DNA of 64,000 nt, from NCBI RefSeq assembly GCF_024172125.1, contig NZ_JAMZEA010000004.1, positions 248,001 through 312,000 on the forward strand, given 5' to 3'. This DNA comes from Actinomadura rupiterrae (GTDB taxonomy: Bacteria; Actinomycetota; Actinomycetes; Streptosporangiales; Streptosporangiaceae). The notes beneath the pieces are model-generated. The model ran no database searches. It saw only the letters and a program-made list of their open reading frames with translations, and was not told where the DNA came from. The translations under genes and the position numbers were made by a program. Position 1 is the first letter of the stretch, and every line of letters starts with the position of its first letter. Shown here piece after piece: positions 33,023 to 41,820 of the stretch.

Positions 33023-34474
33023 CGGGCCTCCGGCAGGCCGGTGACACTTGCCCGACGCCGCCGGTTCCGGTGCCCGTGCGGGTCACCGGCCGCATGGCGG
33101 CGGGACCAGCATTGACGCTCGGCTTGGCGGTCAAGGTCCAGTCCGCACCGGCCCGGCGCGGCCTGCGACCGAGCCGGACCGCCGAAGCGGTCGTATCTTT
33201 GGAACGCTCTGGTCAGCGTGGTTCGCGCGGGGTCTGGGCCCGGTCGATGAATGCTTCGTGTGACAACTGCCCGAGACCGCTCCTCCGATCCCCCTTCCTC
33301 ACCTCTCTGGCGGACCGCTCCAACCTTGCGGCCCAGCAGTGGGCTTGGCGGACGGCGGCGGTGTGCGCACGCGGTCGACTCGTTCCACCGCGCCTGCTGG
33401 TGTTGTTCCGGTTCGAACTGCTCTGGTCTGCGAATGGTGTGTTCGCCGGCGGCCTGGGCGCCCCAACCGACTTCCCCCTTCACTATGTAGAAGGGGTCCG
33501 TAACCGCAGATTCGCCATCCGGCCAGGTAATGATCAAGCCAAACCGCATCAGGCGCTGCCTGACCGTCCCAGCCCCAAGGAGATCGGCCATCGTCCAAGG
33601 GGCGGCCGAACTCACAGGTCGATTCGGCGCGCGACAACTCCGGTTGTGGCAGTTCTCTGAATCGCGCCTGATTGCCGAGCACACGAAATCGGACAACAAA
33701 CTACAACCTCCACTTTCCTCTCGAGCGGCAGGTGGTGGTGCCGCGAGGGCCAGGAATCTCGGACACCTCTTGAAGCCCGTCACCGGAACCGATTCCCGTG
33801 GGGAAGTTCAAAGTTCTCCCCAAGTCGGATGAGACGCGCTGATCTGGCGACTCCCGCATCGAAATCCGCCGACGGCCTCCCCGGACACCAGGTGACGGCG
33901 ATCGGCCCGCAGTGTTGCCCTCACGGGCGCGTAGCGCCATTCGGGTGCCGCTGATCGAGGGACCGTAGCCTCGTCTCGCCACCTTGGCCTACGACTCGCG
34001 TCGGTAGGCGTGAAGGGGGCGAGGGTGCCGGTTCAGGGCTTGAGTCACCTCCCCTGGATTCACGCACGTCTGCCACTGGGGCGTCTGTGAGGACGAGTCG
34101 GGGCGCCTTAAGGCCGCCTATATGGCCTCTGACCTGCGATTTCTATACCCCGTGGGGGTTGCCGTCAGGGAAATACACCCAAGCGCCACTCATACACCAC
34201 TCACGACACCCTCAAAGTTTCGATACCCCTTGCGGGCCTTCGCCCGATAAGCATTGTTTTCTTCCTCGGGTCCAATGTGCCGAGCCCTTCCCCGGCCCGG
34301 AAATATCCGATCCTTCAGAGCTTCTTCATCCCGAGATTCGGGAGGACGTGTCACCCAGGATTGAAGCACTCGGCGGCACGTGCCTCATCTGCGGATCCGC
34401 GCGCGAAGCATCCTTTGAGTCGTTCGGAGTGGATGGCGATTGTTTAAGTACCGGCCTAAAAGAAGGAGAGGGAG
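33023..34474. other. 1.45-kb stretch without a confident gene
   Basis: Several open frames cross this region on both strands, but none has convincing codon use, a ribosome site or a recognisable motif; the least bad is a minus-strand frame starting at the ATG 33589-33591 (WPDGESAVTDPFYIVKGEVG). From about 34080 the base composition turns less GC-rich, and the tail (34461-34474) carries the strong ribosome site of the disrupted gene that starts at 34475. It may hold the attachment site of the serine-integrase element. Confidence 0.4.
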
Positions 34475-34500
34475 ATGGCGCTTCAGGAGATAGCTACACG

Positions 34501-35421
34501 GAGCCTTTTCCATCACGGGGCGAGGGCGGCCTCGCGGTTTTGTAGGACGCTGATGGCCTTGGCGAGGTGGCCGGCGCGGTAGGGGCAGCAGCGGAGCTTG
34601 GTGAGGATCTTCCATGACTTGAGCTGGGCGTTTCCGCGTTCACCTGGTCCGCGGAGCTTGGCGTGGGCCCGGTTGGCTTGTTTCTGGGAGGCGGGCTTGT
34701 TCCTGCCCTTGTAAGGAACGATGATCGCGGGACCGGCGCCGACGTAGCCCTTGTCGGCCAGGACCGGCAGCCCGCACGCTGCCAGGGCGCGGATGATTCC
34801 CCAGTTCCGGGCCGCTTTCAGGTCGTGGATCGAGCCGGGTACCGCACCCGACACCCACACGATCTGCCCGTACGGGCCGGCAATTACCTGCAGGTTCACG
34901 CCGTGCTTGTGATGCTTGCCCGAGTAGAAGAGCCGGTCGGCGCGGAGGCGGTCGGTCGCGATGAGAGTGCCGTCCAGGATCAGATGTCCCAGCCCGTCTT
35001 TCTTCGCCCTGGCGAGTGTGGTGCCGAGCTTGGGTGAGCGGGCCGACAGCCAAGCCACGACCTCGTTCACATACCTCCACGCGGTCGTCGTCCCGACCCC
35101 GAAACCTGCCGCGAGCTGCGCGAACGTATCGCCCTTCTTCAAGTATGCGAGCGTCATCAGCGCCTGCTGCCCCGCGTTCAAAGCCCGGCCCTTGCTCTTC
35201 AGCTTCGTCCGCTCCCGCCGGACGAGACCGGTCAGGTAGTTCAGAGTCGAACGCGACAACGGCAGCGAAGCACGATAGAAAAGCACGTGAAACCTCTGGT
35301 TGTGGGGGGCGGAGGTCAGAGACCCCTCTCCTACCAGGGGTTTCTTCACGTCCACGGCCAGCCACGCCGCCCGCGATCATGCTGTGATCAGCAGCCTTGA
35401 AGAGGCTGCTGGAAAAGGTTC
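34501..35421 (-). mobile_element. complete IS5-family insertion sequence, about 0.92 kb
   Basis: Inverted repeats GAGCCTTTTCCATCA (34501-34515) and, read inward from the other side, GAACCTTTTCCAGCA (35421-35407) agree at 13 of 15 bases. ACG flanks both ends (34498-34500 and 35422-35424), a 3-base duplication. One transposase gene fills the element, and its stop codon lies inside the left repeat. Size and gene fit the IS5 family, subgroups with 3-bp duplications. Confidence 0.85.
34513..35355 (-). CDS. IS5-family DDE transposase
   Basis: 280 aa, intact. An N-terminal HTH_Tnp_4-like region (GDTFAQLAAGFGVGTTTAWR, then YVNEV) is followed by the DDE_Tnp_4-type core: LILDGTLIATDR with the first Asp, GKHHKHGVNLQVIAGPYG and VSGAVPGSIHDL, LADKGYVGAG with the second Asp, and GPGERGNAQLKSWKIL with the catalytic Glu. 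The length is normal for a single-frame IS5 transposase. A fragment of a closely related gene lies at 1-115. The upstream start could be a few codons further in; I kept the longest frame inside the inverted repeats. Confidence 0.85.
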   Translation of the reverse strand: MDVKKPLVGEGSLTSAPHNQRFHVLFYRASLPLSRSTLNYLTGLVRRERTKLKSKGRALNAGQQALMTLAYLKKGDTFAQLAAGFGVGTTTAWRYVNEVVAWLSARSPKLGTTLARAKKDGLGHLILDGTLIATDRLRADRLFYSGKHHKHGVNLQVIAGPYGQIVWVSGAVPGSIHDLKAARNWGIIRALAACGLPVLADKGYVGAGPAIIVPYKGRNKPASQKQANRAHAKLRGPGERGNAQLKSWKILTKLRCCPYRAGHLAKAISVLQNREAALAP

Positions 35422-35632
35422 ACGGGTCCGGCCCCCATGCGCCCACCTACTACCTGTCGTCTACAGGGACGAGTCGGGGGCACTTCCCAACCTCCGACAC
35501 GCGAACCCACCTGCAACTATGCAGTCCCCGGCCCCACCTCTTCTTAAGGAGACCACCGAAACGACCACGGAAACGGATACGGAACCGACCACCAAAAACG
35601 ATGACCTAGAATCAGCCACTTTCTCCCAATAA

Positions 35633-36094
35633 CGGGCCGTTTTTCTTGCGACACTTCTTCGCCGCAAAGAAATGTCAACAGTTCGGGCTGCCGGGCGGCC
35701 GGGTCCGTCCATCCGACGACGCCTCGGCGGAGCTTCGCCGTCGGCGGCCCCTATTGCCATCTTTTCTAGAGCGTCTTTCTGGGCGTCGGGCACTAATGAC
35801 GCATCGAGCCGATTGTTGCCTTCAGTTGGTGTATCTATATCTGTAGAGGCAGACTGAGGAGTGGTCGCTCTCGGGTGTCGTTCGAGATGGAAAGCCTCAT
35901 CTGGTGCCGACAATTCGCTCGGCAAGGCGACTTGCGCCTCCAGGATCAGGGGACGCGGATGATCTACGCACCGCCACGAGGACCCGAACTCGCCCTCCCG
36001 GCTCCCGTCTGTCATCCACACGGAGGCCCGACGGCACTGTTCATCCTTGACGGCCCTGATCTTTCGCGCCCGCCACAGTCCTGGAACGAAAGAG
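35633..36094. other. no confident gene
   Basis: Frames here lack ribosome sites and recognisable motifs. The left half is AT-richer than the surroundings and may be the 3' end of the region that carried the disrupted small gene. Confidence 0.4.
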
Positions 36095-36136
36095 CACCCT
36101 GTCGTTCCCGCCTCGGAGGACGGGAACGACAGGGTG
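36095..36136. terminator. perfect 16-bp hairpin
   Basis: CACCCTGTCGTTCCCG at 36095-36110 pairs exactly with 36121-36136 around a 10-base loop. It is a strong bidirectional terminator candidate and, with the hairpin at 36167-36197, isolates the ATP-binding gene. Confidence 0.7.
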
Positions 36137-36166
36137 CCAAGACCCGGCTCACGTACCCTTGAGCCG

Positions 36167-36197
36167 GGGACCAGCCTGTTACGACCAGGCTGGTCCC
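36167..36197. terminator. hairpin directly after the ATP-binding protein gene
   Basis: GGGACCAGCCTG at 36167-36178 pairs with 36186-36197, loop of seven. It begins three bases beyond the stop codon of the minus-strand gene that ends at 36201. Confidence 0.7.
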
Positions 36198-36200
36198 TCG

Positions 36201-36686
36201 CTATGAGGCGACCGAGCGCAGCGTGCCGAACGGGTCGGTCAGCGGCTTGTCGAGCTCGACCTCGACCCACACCCGGTGACCCAGCACCGGACTACCCTCG
36301 ATCCCCATCCGGTGCGCCAGCTGCGACACCGCGTACAGGCCCCGGCCGCCGGTCGCCAGCAGGTCGACCGGCTGCCGCACCGCCGGAATCCCCCGCCCGC
36401 CGTTGTCGACCACCGCGACATAAGCCGGGTCGTCGAACACCACCTCCAAGCCGAACCACCCGCCGTCCTCACCGCTGCGCGTGTGCCGGAGGGTGTTGGC
36501 GGTCAACTCCGCGACCACGAACTTCACCACGTCCACGCACTCGGCCCCGGCGAACAACGTCGCGGCGAAATCACGCGCCGAGGCCGTCTGCTCCGGACGG
36601 CCCGAGAACGTACGCCGCCACCGCATCTCCTCCGGCCCCCACAACCAGTCACCCGCCGAACCCAACGGGCACCTGTTGAACCCCAT
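36201..36686 (-). CDS. ATP-binding protein, anti-sigma-factor kinase type (RsbW/SpoIIAB-like)
   Basis: 161 aa. The HATPase_c_2 fold is visible as the N-box FVVAELTANTLRHTRSG (~55-70), the G1 box VAVVDNGGRG (~92-101) and the G2-like ATGGRGLYAVSQLA (~110-124). Such proteins bind anti-sigma antagonists and ATP; streptomycetes and relatives have dozens. The next small gene on the opposite strand may be regulated with it. Two hairpins follow the gene. Confidence 0.8.
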   Translation of the reverse strand: MGFNRCPLGSAGDWLWGPEEMRWRRTFSGRPEQTASARDFAATLFAGAECVDVVKFVVAELTANTLRHTRSGEDGGWFGLEVVFDDPAYVAVVDNGGRGIPAVRQPVDLLATGGRGLYAVSQLAHRMGIEGSPVLGHRVWVEVELDKPLTDPFGTLRSVAS

Positions 36687-36886
36687 CTATGTCCTCCTTG
36701 GTCCCTCGCCCGCCGACCGATCAACGGTCCCGGATATGCCACGGGCGAACCGACCGACATCCACCAACACCTCCGAAACCAAGGTCAAGGCAGCGCACCC
36801 CTCCGCCCCACCTGCGACGCAGCGGCACCACAAGCTTTCTGCCTTCTCGCACCATGTGAACGTCGGCCTCGACAGGAGCGGTCGAT

Positions 36887-37051
36887 ATGGACCTAAACCG
36901 GGGCTGTGCGGCAACCGCTGATGAAGCGGACCCCGCCTGGGCAGAGCCGGGCTTCACCGAGGCGGACGGCAAGTGGGCCTTCGCGGTGATCGACCTTCGG
37001 GGGCACCCCAGCCAGGCAGGTCGAGGGGACGCCGGCACCTGGTCGAAGTAG
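36887..37051 (+). CDS. small hypothetical protein, 54 aa
   Basis: ATG at 36887 with AGGAG eight bases before. The sequence is acidic, has two Trp around AEPGFTEADGKWAFAVIDLR and a Gly-rich end, and reads like a folded fragment or a small conserved protein. It is divergent from the ATP-binding gene 200 bases away. No function assigned. Confidence 0.45.
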   Translation: MDLNRGCAATADEADPAWAEPGFTEADGKWAFAVIDLRGHPSQAGRGDAGTWSK

Positions 37052-37342
37052 TCCCGAGTACTGGCAGGCGGAACACGCGAGCCTGGCTATCCAACTCAAC
37101 GAGCCTGACCGCTCAACGCGTATTGCCGCGGCGCGATCGTTTCCCCGCTCAGGAACTCACTGGCCTCGTCACTCAGGGGCTGGCGCTCAGAGGTTGCGCC
37201 TCCGTACGCCACGACGGAGGCCCTGGTCGCCTTGGACTCAACCAGCCGGGCAGTTCCTCGCTTCCTTGCGCTGCCGATCACAAACAGCGCAGGTCCGGCC
37301 CAGCGAGACCGCTGACCCGGACCGCCCGTTTCTCCGGAGCGT

Positions 37343-37885
37343 CTACTTTCGGGCCTGGTTGGTGCTCAGGTCGAGAAGCATGATGTCGGCCTGGTCGTCG
37401 GCCAGCCCGATCGTTGTGACCTTCTGCCATCCCCAGCGCTCGTACATTGACCGGGCCGGTTCGGCGTCGGGGTGCGCGCACAGGGTCGCGAACGGTTCAG
37501 GCCGGTCGCTGAGGAGTTCGTCACGCAGCCGGTGCGACAGCCCTCGCCCGCGATGGGCCGCGGCCACGACCAGCTCGATCCAGGCGAACTTGTCGCGTCC
37601 CTTCACCCGCGCGGGTTCGTCCACGCCGCTCCAGAACCTATCTCCGGACATGGTGAACCCGAACGCGAATCCCGCCAGCTCGTCGCCGTCGGTTCTGGCC
37701 GTAACGAGGCTGAACCCGGGTGCGCGGAGCTGGCTGGCGTTGCGGCTACGGAACCCCTCCTCGTTATAGACGCCGTGGCCGTTGTAAGGCGGTTCGTTGT
37801 AGACCGCGACGTACAGCCGCGTCAGCTCGTCCTCGATCGCTACGGCTTCGTCGGTCCCGATGCGAGAGATGATGTAGTCGCTCAT
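37343..37885 (-). CDS. GNAT-family N-acetyltransferase
   Basis: 180 aa. The acetyl-CoA-binding loop is the motif AAHRGRGLSHRLRDELL (Q/R-x-x-G-x-G/A, ~110-126), preceded by the strand KFAWIELVV and followed by ARSMYERWGW, the usual last block. LAGFAFGFTM lies in the expected beta-4 position. Substrate unknown. Its ATG overlaps the stop of the upstream HTH gene (37882-37885), so it is probably under that regulator's control. Confidence 0.8.
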   Translation of the reverse strand: MSDYIISRIGTDEAVAIEDELTRLYVAVYNEPPYNGHGVYNEEGFRSRNASQLRAPGFSLVTARTDGDELAGFAFGFTMSGDRFWSGVDEPARVKGRDKFAWIELVVAAAHRGRGLSHRLRDELLSDRPEPFATLCAHPDAEPARSMYERWGWQKVTTIGLADDQADIMLLDLSTNQARK

Positions 37886-39384
37886 GACGTCCTTCCGGCG
37901 AGGGTGGTGTTCCCCGCCACCTTGAGGGCGACGCGACGGGTCTCGGCGACGTCCTCACTGCGGCGGGCGTGCGGGCTCAGGGTGAGGGCGAACTCCCCGA
38001 TACGTTTCCGCACGCGGATCGACGACACCTCGATCAGCGACGGAAGCACCCGGTGGAAAGTGTCGACACCAGCGTCGACCTCATCGGCCAGGACCAGCGA
38101 GCGGGCCAGATCGAGGCTGTAGTAGGCGGCATTGCGCGGCAGCATTCCGGGGATCGCGCCGGTGAGGATCTCCACGGTGCGGTCGTGCTGGCCGAGGTAG
38201 CTTCGGCCGATCGCTTCCAGGCCCCGCAGTTCCCGCACGGAGAAGAATGCGAACCAGGGCTCGTCCTCGCGAGCCCGATTGACGTCCAACTCGTCCCACG
38301 CCTGGCCGAGGAAGCGTTCGAAGTCCTTCGGGTCGTCGATCCTGGCGGCAGCGAGGGCTTGTCGCATCGCCAGCAGGGACCGCAGGCGTGGGTCGGCGTC
38401 AGGTGCGGTGTCCAGGGCGGTGCCCGCGATCTGGAGCGCCTTGTCGGGAGTCGGGCCGGGGCCTTGTTTGCCGGGATCGGGTTCGGCCATGGCGAGCATC
38501 GCCATGAGGTTCAGGGCATGGAGCCGGACGGCTTCGTTCCCGGCTTCGTGGGAGGCGTACAGGGCGCGGCTGTAGTGCTCTGCGGCCTCTCGGTACTTGC
38601 CCGCCTCATGGCTGAACCAGCCTGCGCACACCTCCAGTTCCCCGGCCACCGAGACCGCCATGCGTTCACGCTCGGGAGGTAGCGTCACCCGCTTCATCTG
38701 CTCGCGGAGGCTCGCGAGACGGGCTCGGGCGATCTCCACCAGCGACGCCCCGCCGAACCGATCGTCCATGGCGTACAGGTCGGCGGCGATGTCGCTGGGC
38801 CTTTTCAAGGACGTCAGGACGTCTTGGACTCCGCGCGGCTGGCCGGATGTTCCTGCTGGGAGGGAGGCCGATAGTCCAACCAGTAGTACCGCCGACCCGA
38901 ACTCGCGGCGTTTCACAGGTTCCCTCCGTGGGGTTTCAGGGGCGAGGAGGTCATCGAAGGCTCCAGGAGAGACGGAGGCGTTCCGCGCGAGATGGTGCAG
39001 TCCCTGGGGCGCGAGTCCCGCGAGGATGCGTGGTATGCCGAGTCCGTCGAGGATGCTCACCGCGGTCTCGATCCGCTGGCCTCCGGACTTGCCGGCCATG
39101 AGGCGGGAGATCGACCCCTGGTGGATACCGGTCTGTTGGGCAAGCGCTTCCTGCGTCATGCCCGTTGCCTTCCACACAGCCCGCAGGACCTTCTGCCAGT
39201 CCCAGACCTCCAGCGCTGCGGCGATCTCGGGCGCAAACCAGAACTCCACGGGCAGATCCAGTGGAGCTTTCGTTCCGGAGGCTGAGCAACTGCTGCACAG
39301 GTGGGAGTCGCTATATCGGCTCAACAAGGCGTCACACTGTGCGCATTTCGGGGCTTGGGGGGCCGTTCCCATGGTGCCCATCAT
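37882..39384 (-). CDS. HTH regulator with Zn-finger start and TPR-like C-terminus
   Basis: 500 aa. An N-terminal CAQCDALLS...CSSCSASG zinc finger (~14-35) precedes an XRE HTH (ATGMTQEALAQQTGIHQGSI, then SRLMAGKSG; ~70-105). The long remainder is helical repeats (HEAGKYREAAEHYSRALYAS is a TPR-like unit). This architecture is widespread among actinomycete transcription regulators. Several ATGs lie at the start (39384, 39378, 39369); the right one is not decided. It is divergent from the small-protein/NB-ARC operon at 39534, with a 149-bp gap that must hold both promoters. Confidence 0.75.
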   Translation of the reverse strand: MMGTMGTAPQAPKCAQCDALLSRYSDSHLCSSCSASGTKAPLDLPVEFWFAPEIAAALEVWDWQKVLRAVWKATGMTQEALAQQTGIHQGSISRLMAGKSGGQRIETAVSILDGLGIPRILAGLAPQGLHHLARNASVSPGAFDDLLAPETPRREPVKRREFGSAVLLVGLSASLPAGTSGQPRGVQDVLTSLKRPSDIAADLYAMDDRFGGASLVEIARARLASLREQMKRVTLPPERERMAVSVAGELEVCAGWFSHEAGKYREAAEHYSRALYASHEAGNEAVRLHALNLMAMLAMAEPDPGKQGPGPTPDKALQIAGTALDTAPDADPRLRSLLAMRQALAAARIDDPKDFERFLGQAWDELDVNRAREDEPWFAFFSVRELRGLEAIGRSYLGQHDRTVEILTGAIPGMLPRNAAYYSLDLARSLVLADEVDAGVDTFHRVLPSLIEVSSIRVRKRIGEFALTLSPHARRSEDVAETRRVALKVAGNTTLAGRTS

Positions 39385-39533
39385 GACCTGCGGAACGGTT
39401 GGTGAGCACTACTTATGCAGCACTGCATGACGGGCACCGGATTCTCATGCGGCGCCGCCGTGGTATCGATCAGTCGCCAGGAGCATCGTCTTGTGTCACC
39501 GGACACAACCAACCTGACACGAGACGAGATGCC

Positions 39534-39689
39534 ATGTCAGCCGACCCTCGGCGCAAGCAGAACGGAACCCACCCCCAGCAGATCGTGAACGAGGGTGACG
39601 AGACGGTCACGCCGGACGACGAGCGAATCCGGCCCACGCCACTGCCCGAGTACGCGCACGACAGCGAGACCGCCGACGAGGCGCAGTAG
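39534..39689 (+). CDS. small acidic protein, first gene of the NB-ARC operon
   Basis: 51 aa, strongly acidic and disordered-looking (DPRRKQNGTHPQQIVNEG, TPDDERIRPTPLPEY, HDSETADEAQ). It begins at the ATG 39534 and ends two bases before the next gene. No Cys, no signal peptide. It may be a peptide substrate or signal of the downstream proteins, but nothing in the sequence proves it. Confidence 0.5.
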   Translation: MSADPRRKQNGTHPQQIVNEGDETVTPDDERIRPTPLPEYAHDSETADEAQ

Positions 39690-39691
39690 CC

Positions 39692-40036
39692 ATGCTCTCC
39701 GTCCCTGTCCCGGCCTGCAATGGCCGCGACTGGCCCTTCTGGCCGAACGCCGACACCAGCCTGGTCCAACTGGCCGGAGATCTGGACAGCCACTCGATCG
39801 AGGTCGAGCAGCACGGGCCGGTGCTCGCCTTGACCGCCATCACCGCGTGGTGGCCGAGCCAGCGCGATCTGGCCTGCACCGTCATCTGCATCGAGAACCC
39901 CGCCGACGATCACCGCCTGTGGTACTTCACCGGCACCCCAGACGGCACCTGCGCCGCAAACTCGGTGCCGGTCGCACCGGTCACTGACAGATGGACAGCG
40001 CTCCAGAAGATCCGCAAAAGGATCACCCTTCGATAA
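39692..40036 (+). CDS. small alpha/beta protein, paralogue 1
   Basis: 114 aa with the pattern helix - HGPVLALTAITAW - CTVICIENPAD - LWYFTGTPDGT - helix. The same plan (a short helix, a strand with LAV/LAL, a C-I strand, an aromatic strand with GT, a C-terminal helix) recurs in the three genes that follow. No named family recognised. Start two bases after the previous stop; probably translated with it. Confidence 0.6.
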   Translation: MLSVPVPACNGRDWPFWPNADTSLVQLAGDLDSHSIEVEQHGPVLALTAITAWWPSQRDLACTVICIENPADDHRLWYFTGTPDGTCAANSVPVAPVTDRWTALQKIRKRITLR

Positions 40037-40073
40037 CCACACCGGATCAGCAGCGGTCACGAGTGGAACCCCA

Positions 40074-40568
40074 ATGAATCCGATCATTAAGCAGTCTTCC
40101 CTGCCCTGCTCAGCGCTCGAAGGCGCCCCCTCCGCCGACTTGGAGTCAGCATCGGCGGCATGCGGAGCGCCGACGCGCACGCCCTACGACTGGCTCCAGA
40201 AGCTCACCGTCGAACTGGAGCAGGTCGGCGTGGTAGGCACGCTGCACAACTCCCCGGCCGGGCCGCTGCTGGCCGTCACCTCCACCTTCGACAAGGCGCT
40301 GGACTGCGAGATCGTCTGCGAGGTCGGGTTGCGGGATGCGCAGCCGGTGTTCTGGCTGCGCCGCCCCGGCGCCCGTCCTGGTCCCGGAACGTCCCCGGAG
40401 CAGGTGGGCCGTCCGCTTCCGTACGGCGATCCGGTGCGGGCGGCGTCCTGGCTGGCGCGCGCGGTGTCGCACCAGGCCCGTCCGATCGCCCGCCCCGACG
40501 ACCCCGAACAGCCGCACCCGGGAGAGCCGACCGAGGCCAGGGTGGTTGATGGGGGGTGCTCCTGGTGA
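40074..40568 (+). CDS. small alpha/beta protein, paralogue 2
   Basis: 164 aa. A central domain (YDWLQKLTVELEQVGVVG, PLLAVTSTFDKALDCEIVCE, AQPVFWLRRPG) matches the plan of its neighbours, with a longer disordered tail. It overlaps the next gene (40556-40568). Function unknown. Confidence 0.55.
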   Translation: MNPIIKQSSLPCSALEGAPSADLESASAACGAPTRTPYDWLQKLTVELEQVGVVGTLHNSPAGPLLAVTSTFDKALDCEIVCEVGLRDAQPVFWLRRPGARPGPGTSPEQVGRPLPYGDPVRAASWLARAVSHQARPIARPDDPEQPHPGEPTEARVVDGGCSW

Positions 40569-40993
40569 GCGTCGATCTCCCGCGCCGTCGTCCCGGTGAG
40601 GCCCTGCGGCAGGAGCAGCATCGCCGCGGCCTCGGCAACGCCGACTCCGACCGCACGGCCGGCCCGCCCGGAGCACTGGGCGCCGGGGCGGCCAGGCCGC
40701 TCATCGCCGACCGGGGCACGACCATCAGGCATCTGTCCCGGCTGGGGATGCATCTGGCCTCCCACGGCCTGAGAACCGAGTTCGATCCTGTGAGGCCCGC
40801 CCTCACGGTCGCGTGCCCTGATGGTTCCGCGCGGATTGTGGTGACCGGTGGTCTGGACCTCGCCGACGGTGCCGCATGGTTCTACACCGGCACCGGCACC
40901 GGCACCGGCACCGGCTCCGACGTCGCCCCGCTGGCCCGGTTCGGCGATTACGTGGCCGCTTGCGAGCAGCTTGAGGAAAGGCTGGCGTCGTGA
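40556..40993 (+). CDS. small alpha/beta protein, paralogue 3
   Basis: 145 aa. A charged N-terminal ~45 residues, then the shared core (LSRLGMHLASHGLRTEFD, PALTVACPDGSARIVVTGGL, AAWFYTGT). The FYTGT strand is followed by a Gly-Thr run encoded by five ACCGGC repeats, then a C-terminal helix (FGDYVAACEQLEERL). It could start at an internal GTG; the ATG/GTG-rich 5' end leaves this open. Its end overlaps the next gene by four bases (40990-40993). Confidence 0.55.
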   Translation: MLLVSVDLPRRRPGEALRQEQHRRGLGNADSDRTAGPPGALGAGAARPLIADRGTTIRHLSRLGMHLASHGLRTEFDPVRPALTVACPDGSARIVVTGGLDLADGAAWFYTGTGTGTGTGSDVAPLARFGDYVAACEQLEERLAS

Positions 40994-41697
40994 GCGCCGG
41001 GTCCGGACGCTGGCCTCAGCGTCGTCTCGGCCCGCGGGCGTCCGCCGCCACCTCCGGCGGCGGGCTTGGTGCCGTGCCCGAGAGTGCGGCGCGTGCTGGG
41101 GTGTGGGCGCAGCAGATCCCGGCGGGCAATGGTTTGGCGGACGCGGTCGCGGTGGCCGCAACGGCGCGGCCGTCGCTGCAGCCCTCTACCCCCGGCGGGC
41201 CGGAGCGGTTCGAGCACCCCACGCCTGCGCTCGCCGCGCTCCAGACCGCCCCGCGCACCCCTCTCGGTGCGTTTCCTTCGAGCCCGGCCGCTAGCGCGCC
41301 TGCAGCCGGGGTCGGGGGAGTGCTTGGCCAGGCCCAGCCCCGCCCCGCGGAGGCCACCGGCCTCAACAGCGGCAGTGTCATCCTGCATCGCATCGGTGAG
41401 CTGCTGCGCCCGTTCCGAGCGCGGGCGGCCTGGCCTGGCACCCTCCCCGACGACCCGGCGCTTGAGCAGCTCGCCGTCTGCGAGCTGTCGCGGCTGCGCG
41501 CGGCGCATCCTGGTTGGGGGATCGTCTACCAGCCGTTCGCACGCGCCTGGATCGCACTGTGCGAAGGCGGCCACGTGGTGGTTGTCGGCACCCCCCAAGA
41601 GTTGGACGCCGCCCTGCGGTCTGTACCACCCTCGCCCACCTGCATGGCACGGCCGAGCAGAAACCACCGGCCAGGCCACCCCGACATCCCCCCATGA
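40990..41697 (+). CDS. small alpha/beta protein, paralogue 4, with Ala/Pro-rich N-terminus
   Basis: 235 aa. The first ~130 residues are Ala/Pro/Gly-rich and probably disordered. The rest keeps the core seen in the three preceding genes (LEQLAVCELSRLRAAHPGWG, FARAWIALCEGGHVVVVGTP, ELDAAL). It starts at a GTG overlapping the previous stop. Four tandem relatives upstream of an ATPase suggest subunits or a decoy/sensor set; function unknown. Confidence 0.5.
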   Translation: MSAGSGRWPQRRLGPRASAATSGGGLGAVPESAARAGVWAQQIPAGNGLADAVAVAATARPSLQPSTPGGPERFEHPTPALAALQTAPRTPLGAFPSSPAASAPAAGVGGVLGQAQPRPAEATGLNSGSVILHRIGELLRPFRARAAWPGTLPDDPALEQLAVCELSRLRAAHPGWGIVYQPFARAWIALCEGGHVVVVGTPQELDAALRSVPPSPTCMARPSRNHRPGHPDIPP

Positions 41698-41820
41698 GTC
41701 GGTGGCCTGACCCCTCCCCGGGAGCCGGTCCGGGACGCTTTGATCGGCGTCAACGTCCCGGACCGGCTCCCCTCCCCTCTCCCGGACGAATCCCTGACGA
41801 AACCGGCCCGAATTCACGCC

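Larger units (their letters stand above)
34475..35632 (+). pseudogene. small Thr/Glu-rich gene interrupted by an IS5-family element
   Basis: A strong AAGGAGAGGGAG ribosome site precedes the ATG at 34475, which starts MALQEIAT before the IS begins at 34501. After the IS, removing one ACG duplication continues the same frame from 35425 to the TAA at 35630-35632 without a stop. The restored protein is 77 aa: a short helical start, a Pro/Arg-rich middle (RPPCAHLLPVVYRDESGALP) and a Thr/Glu/Asp-rich tail (KETTETTTETDTEPTTKNDD). No family recognised. The small size and helix-then-Thr-rich layout would suit a secreted or modified peptide, which is speculation. Confidence 0.65.

Noticed and set aside
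33070..33660. 196-codon plus-strand frame after the integrase
   Set aside because: No motif, poor codon pattern and no ribosome site; an opposing minus frame is equally open.
40884..40915. CRISPR-like repeat
   Set aside because: Contiguous 6-base repeats without spacers, inside a coding strand motif; it is a coding microsatellite. No CRISPR array or cas gene was found anywhere in the window.
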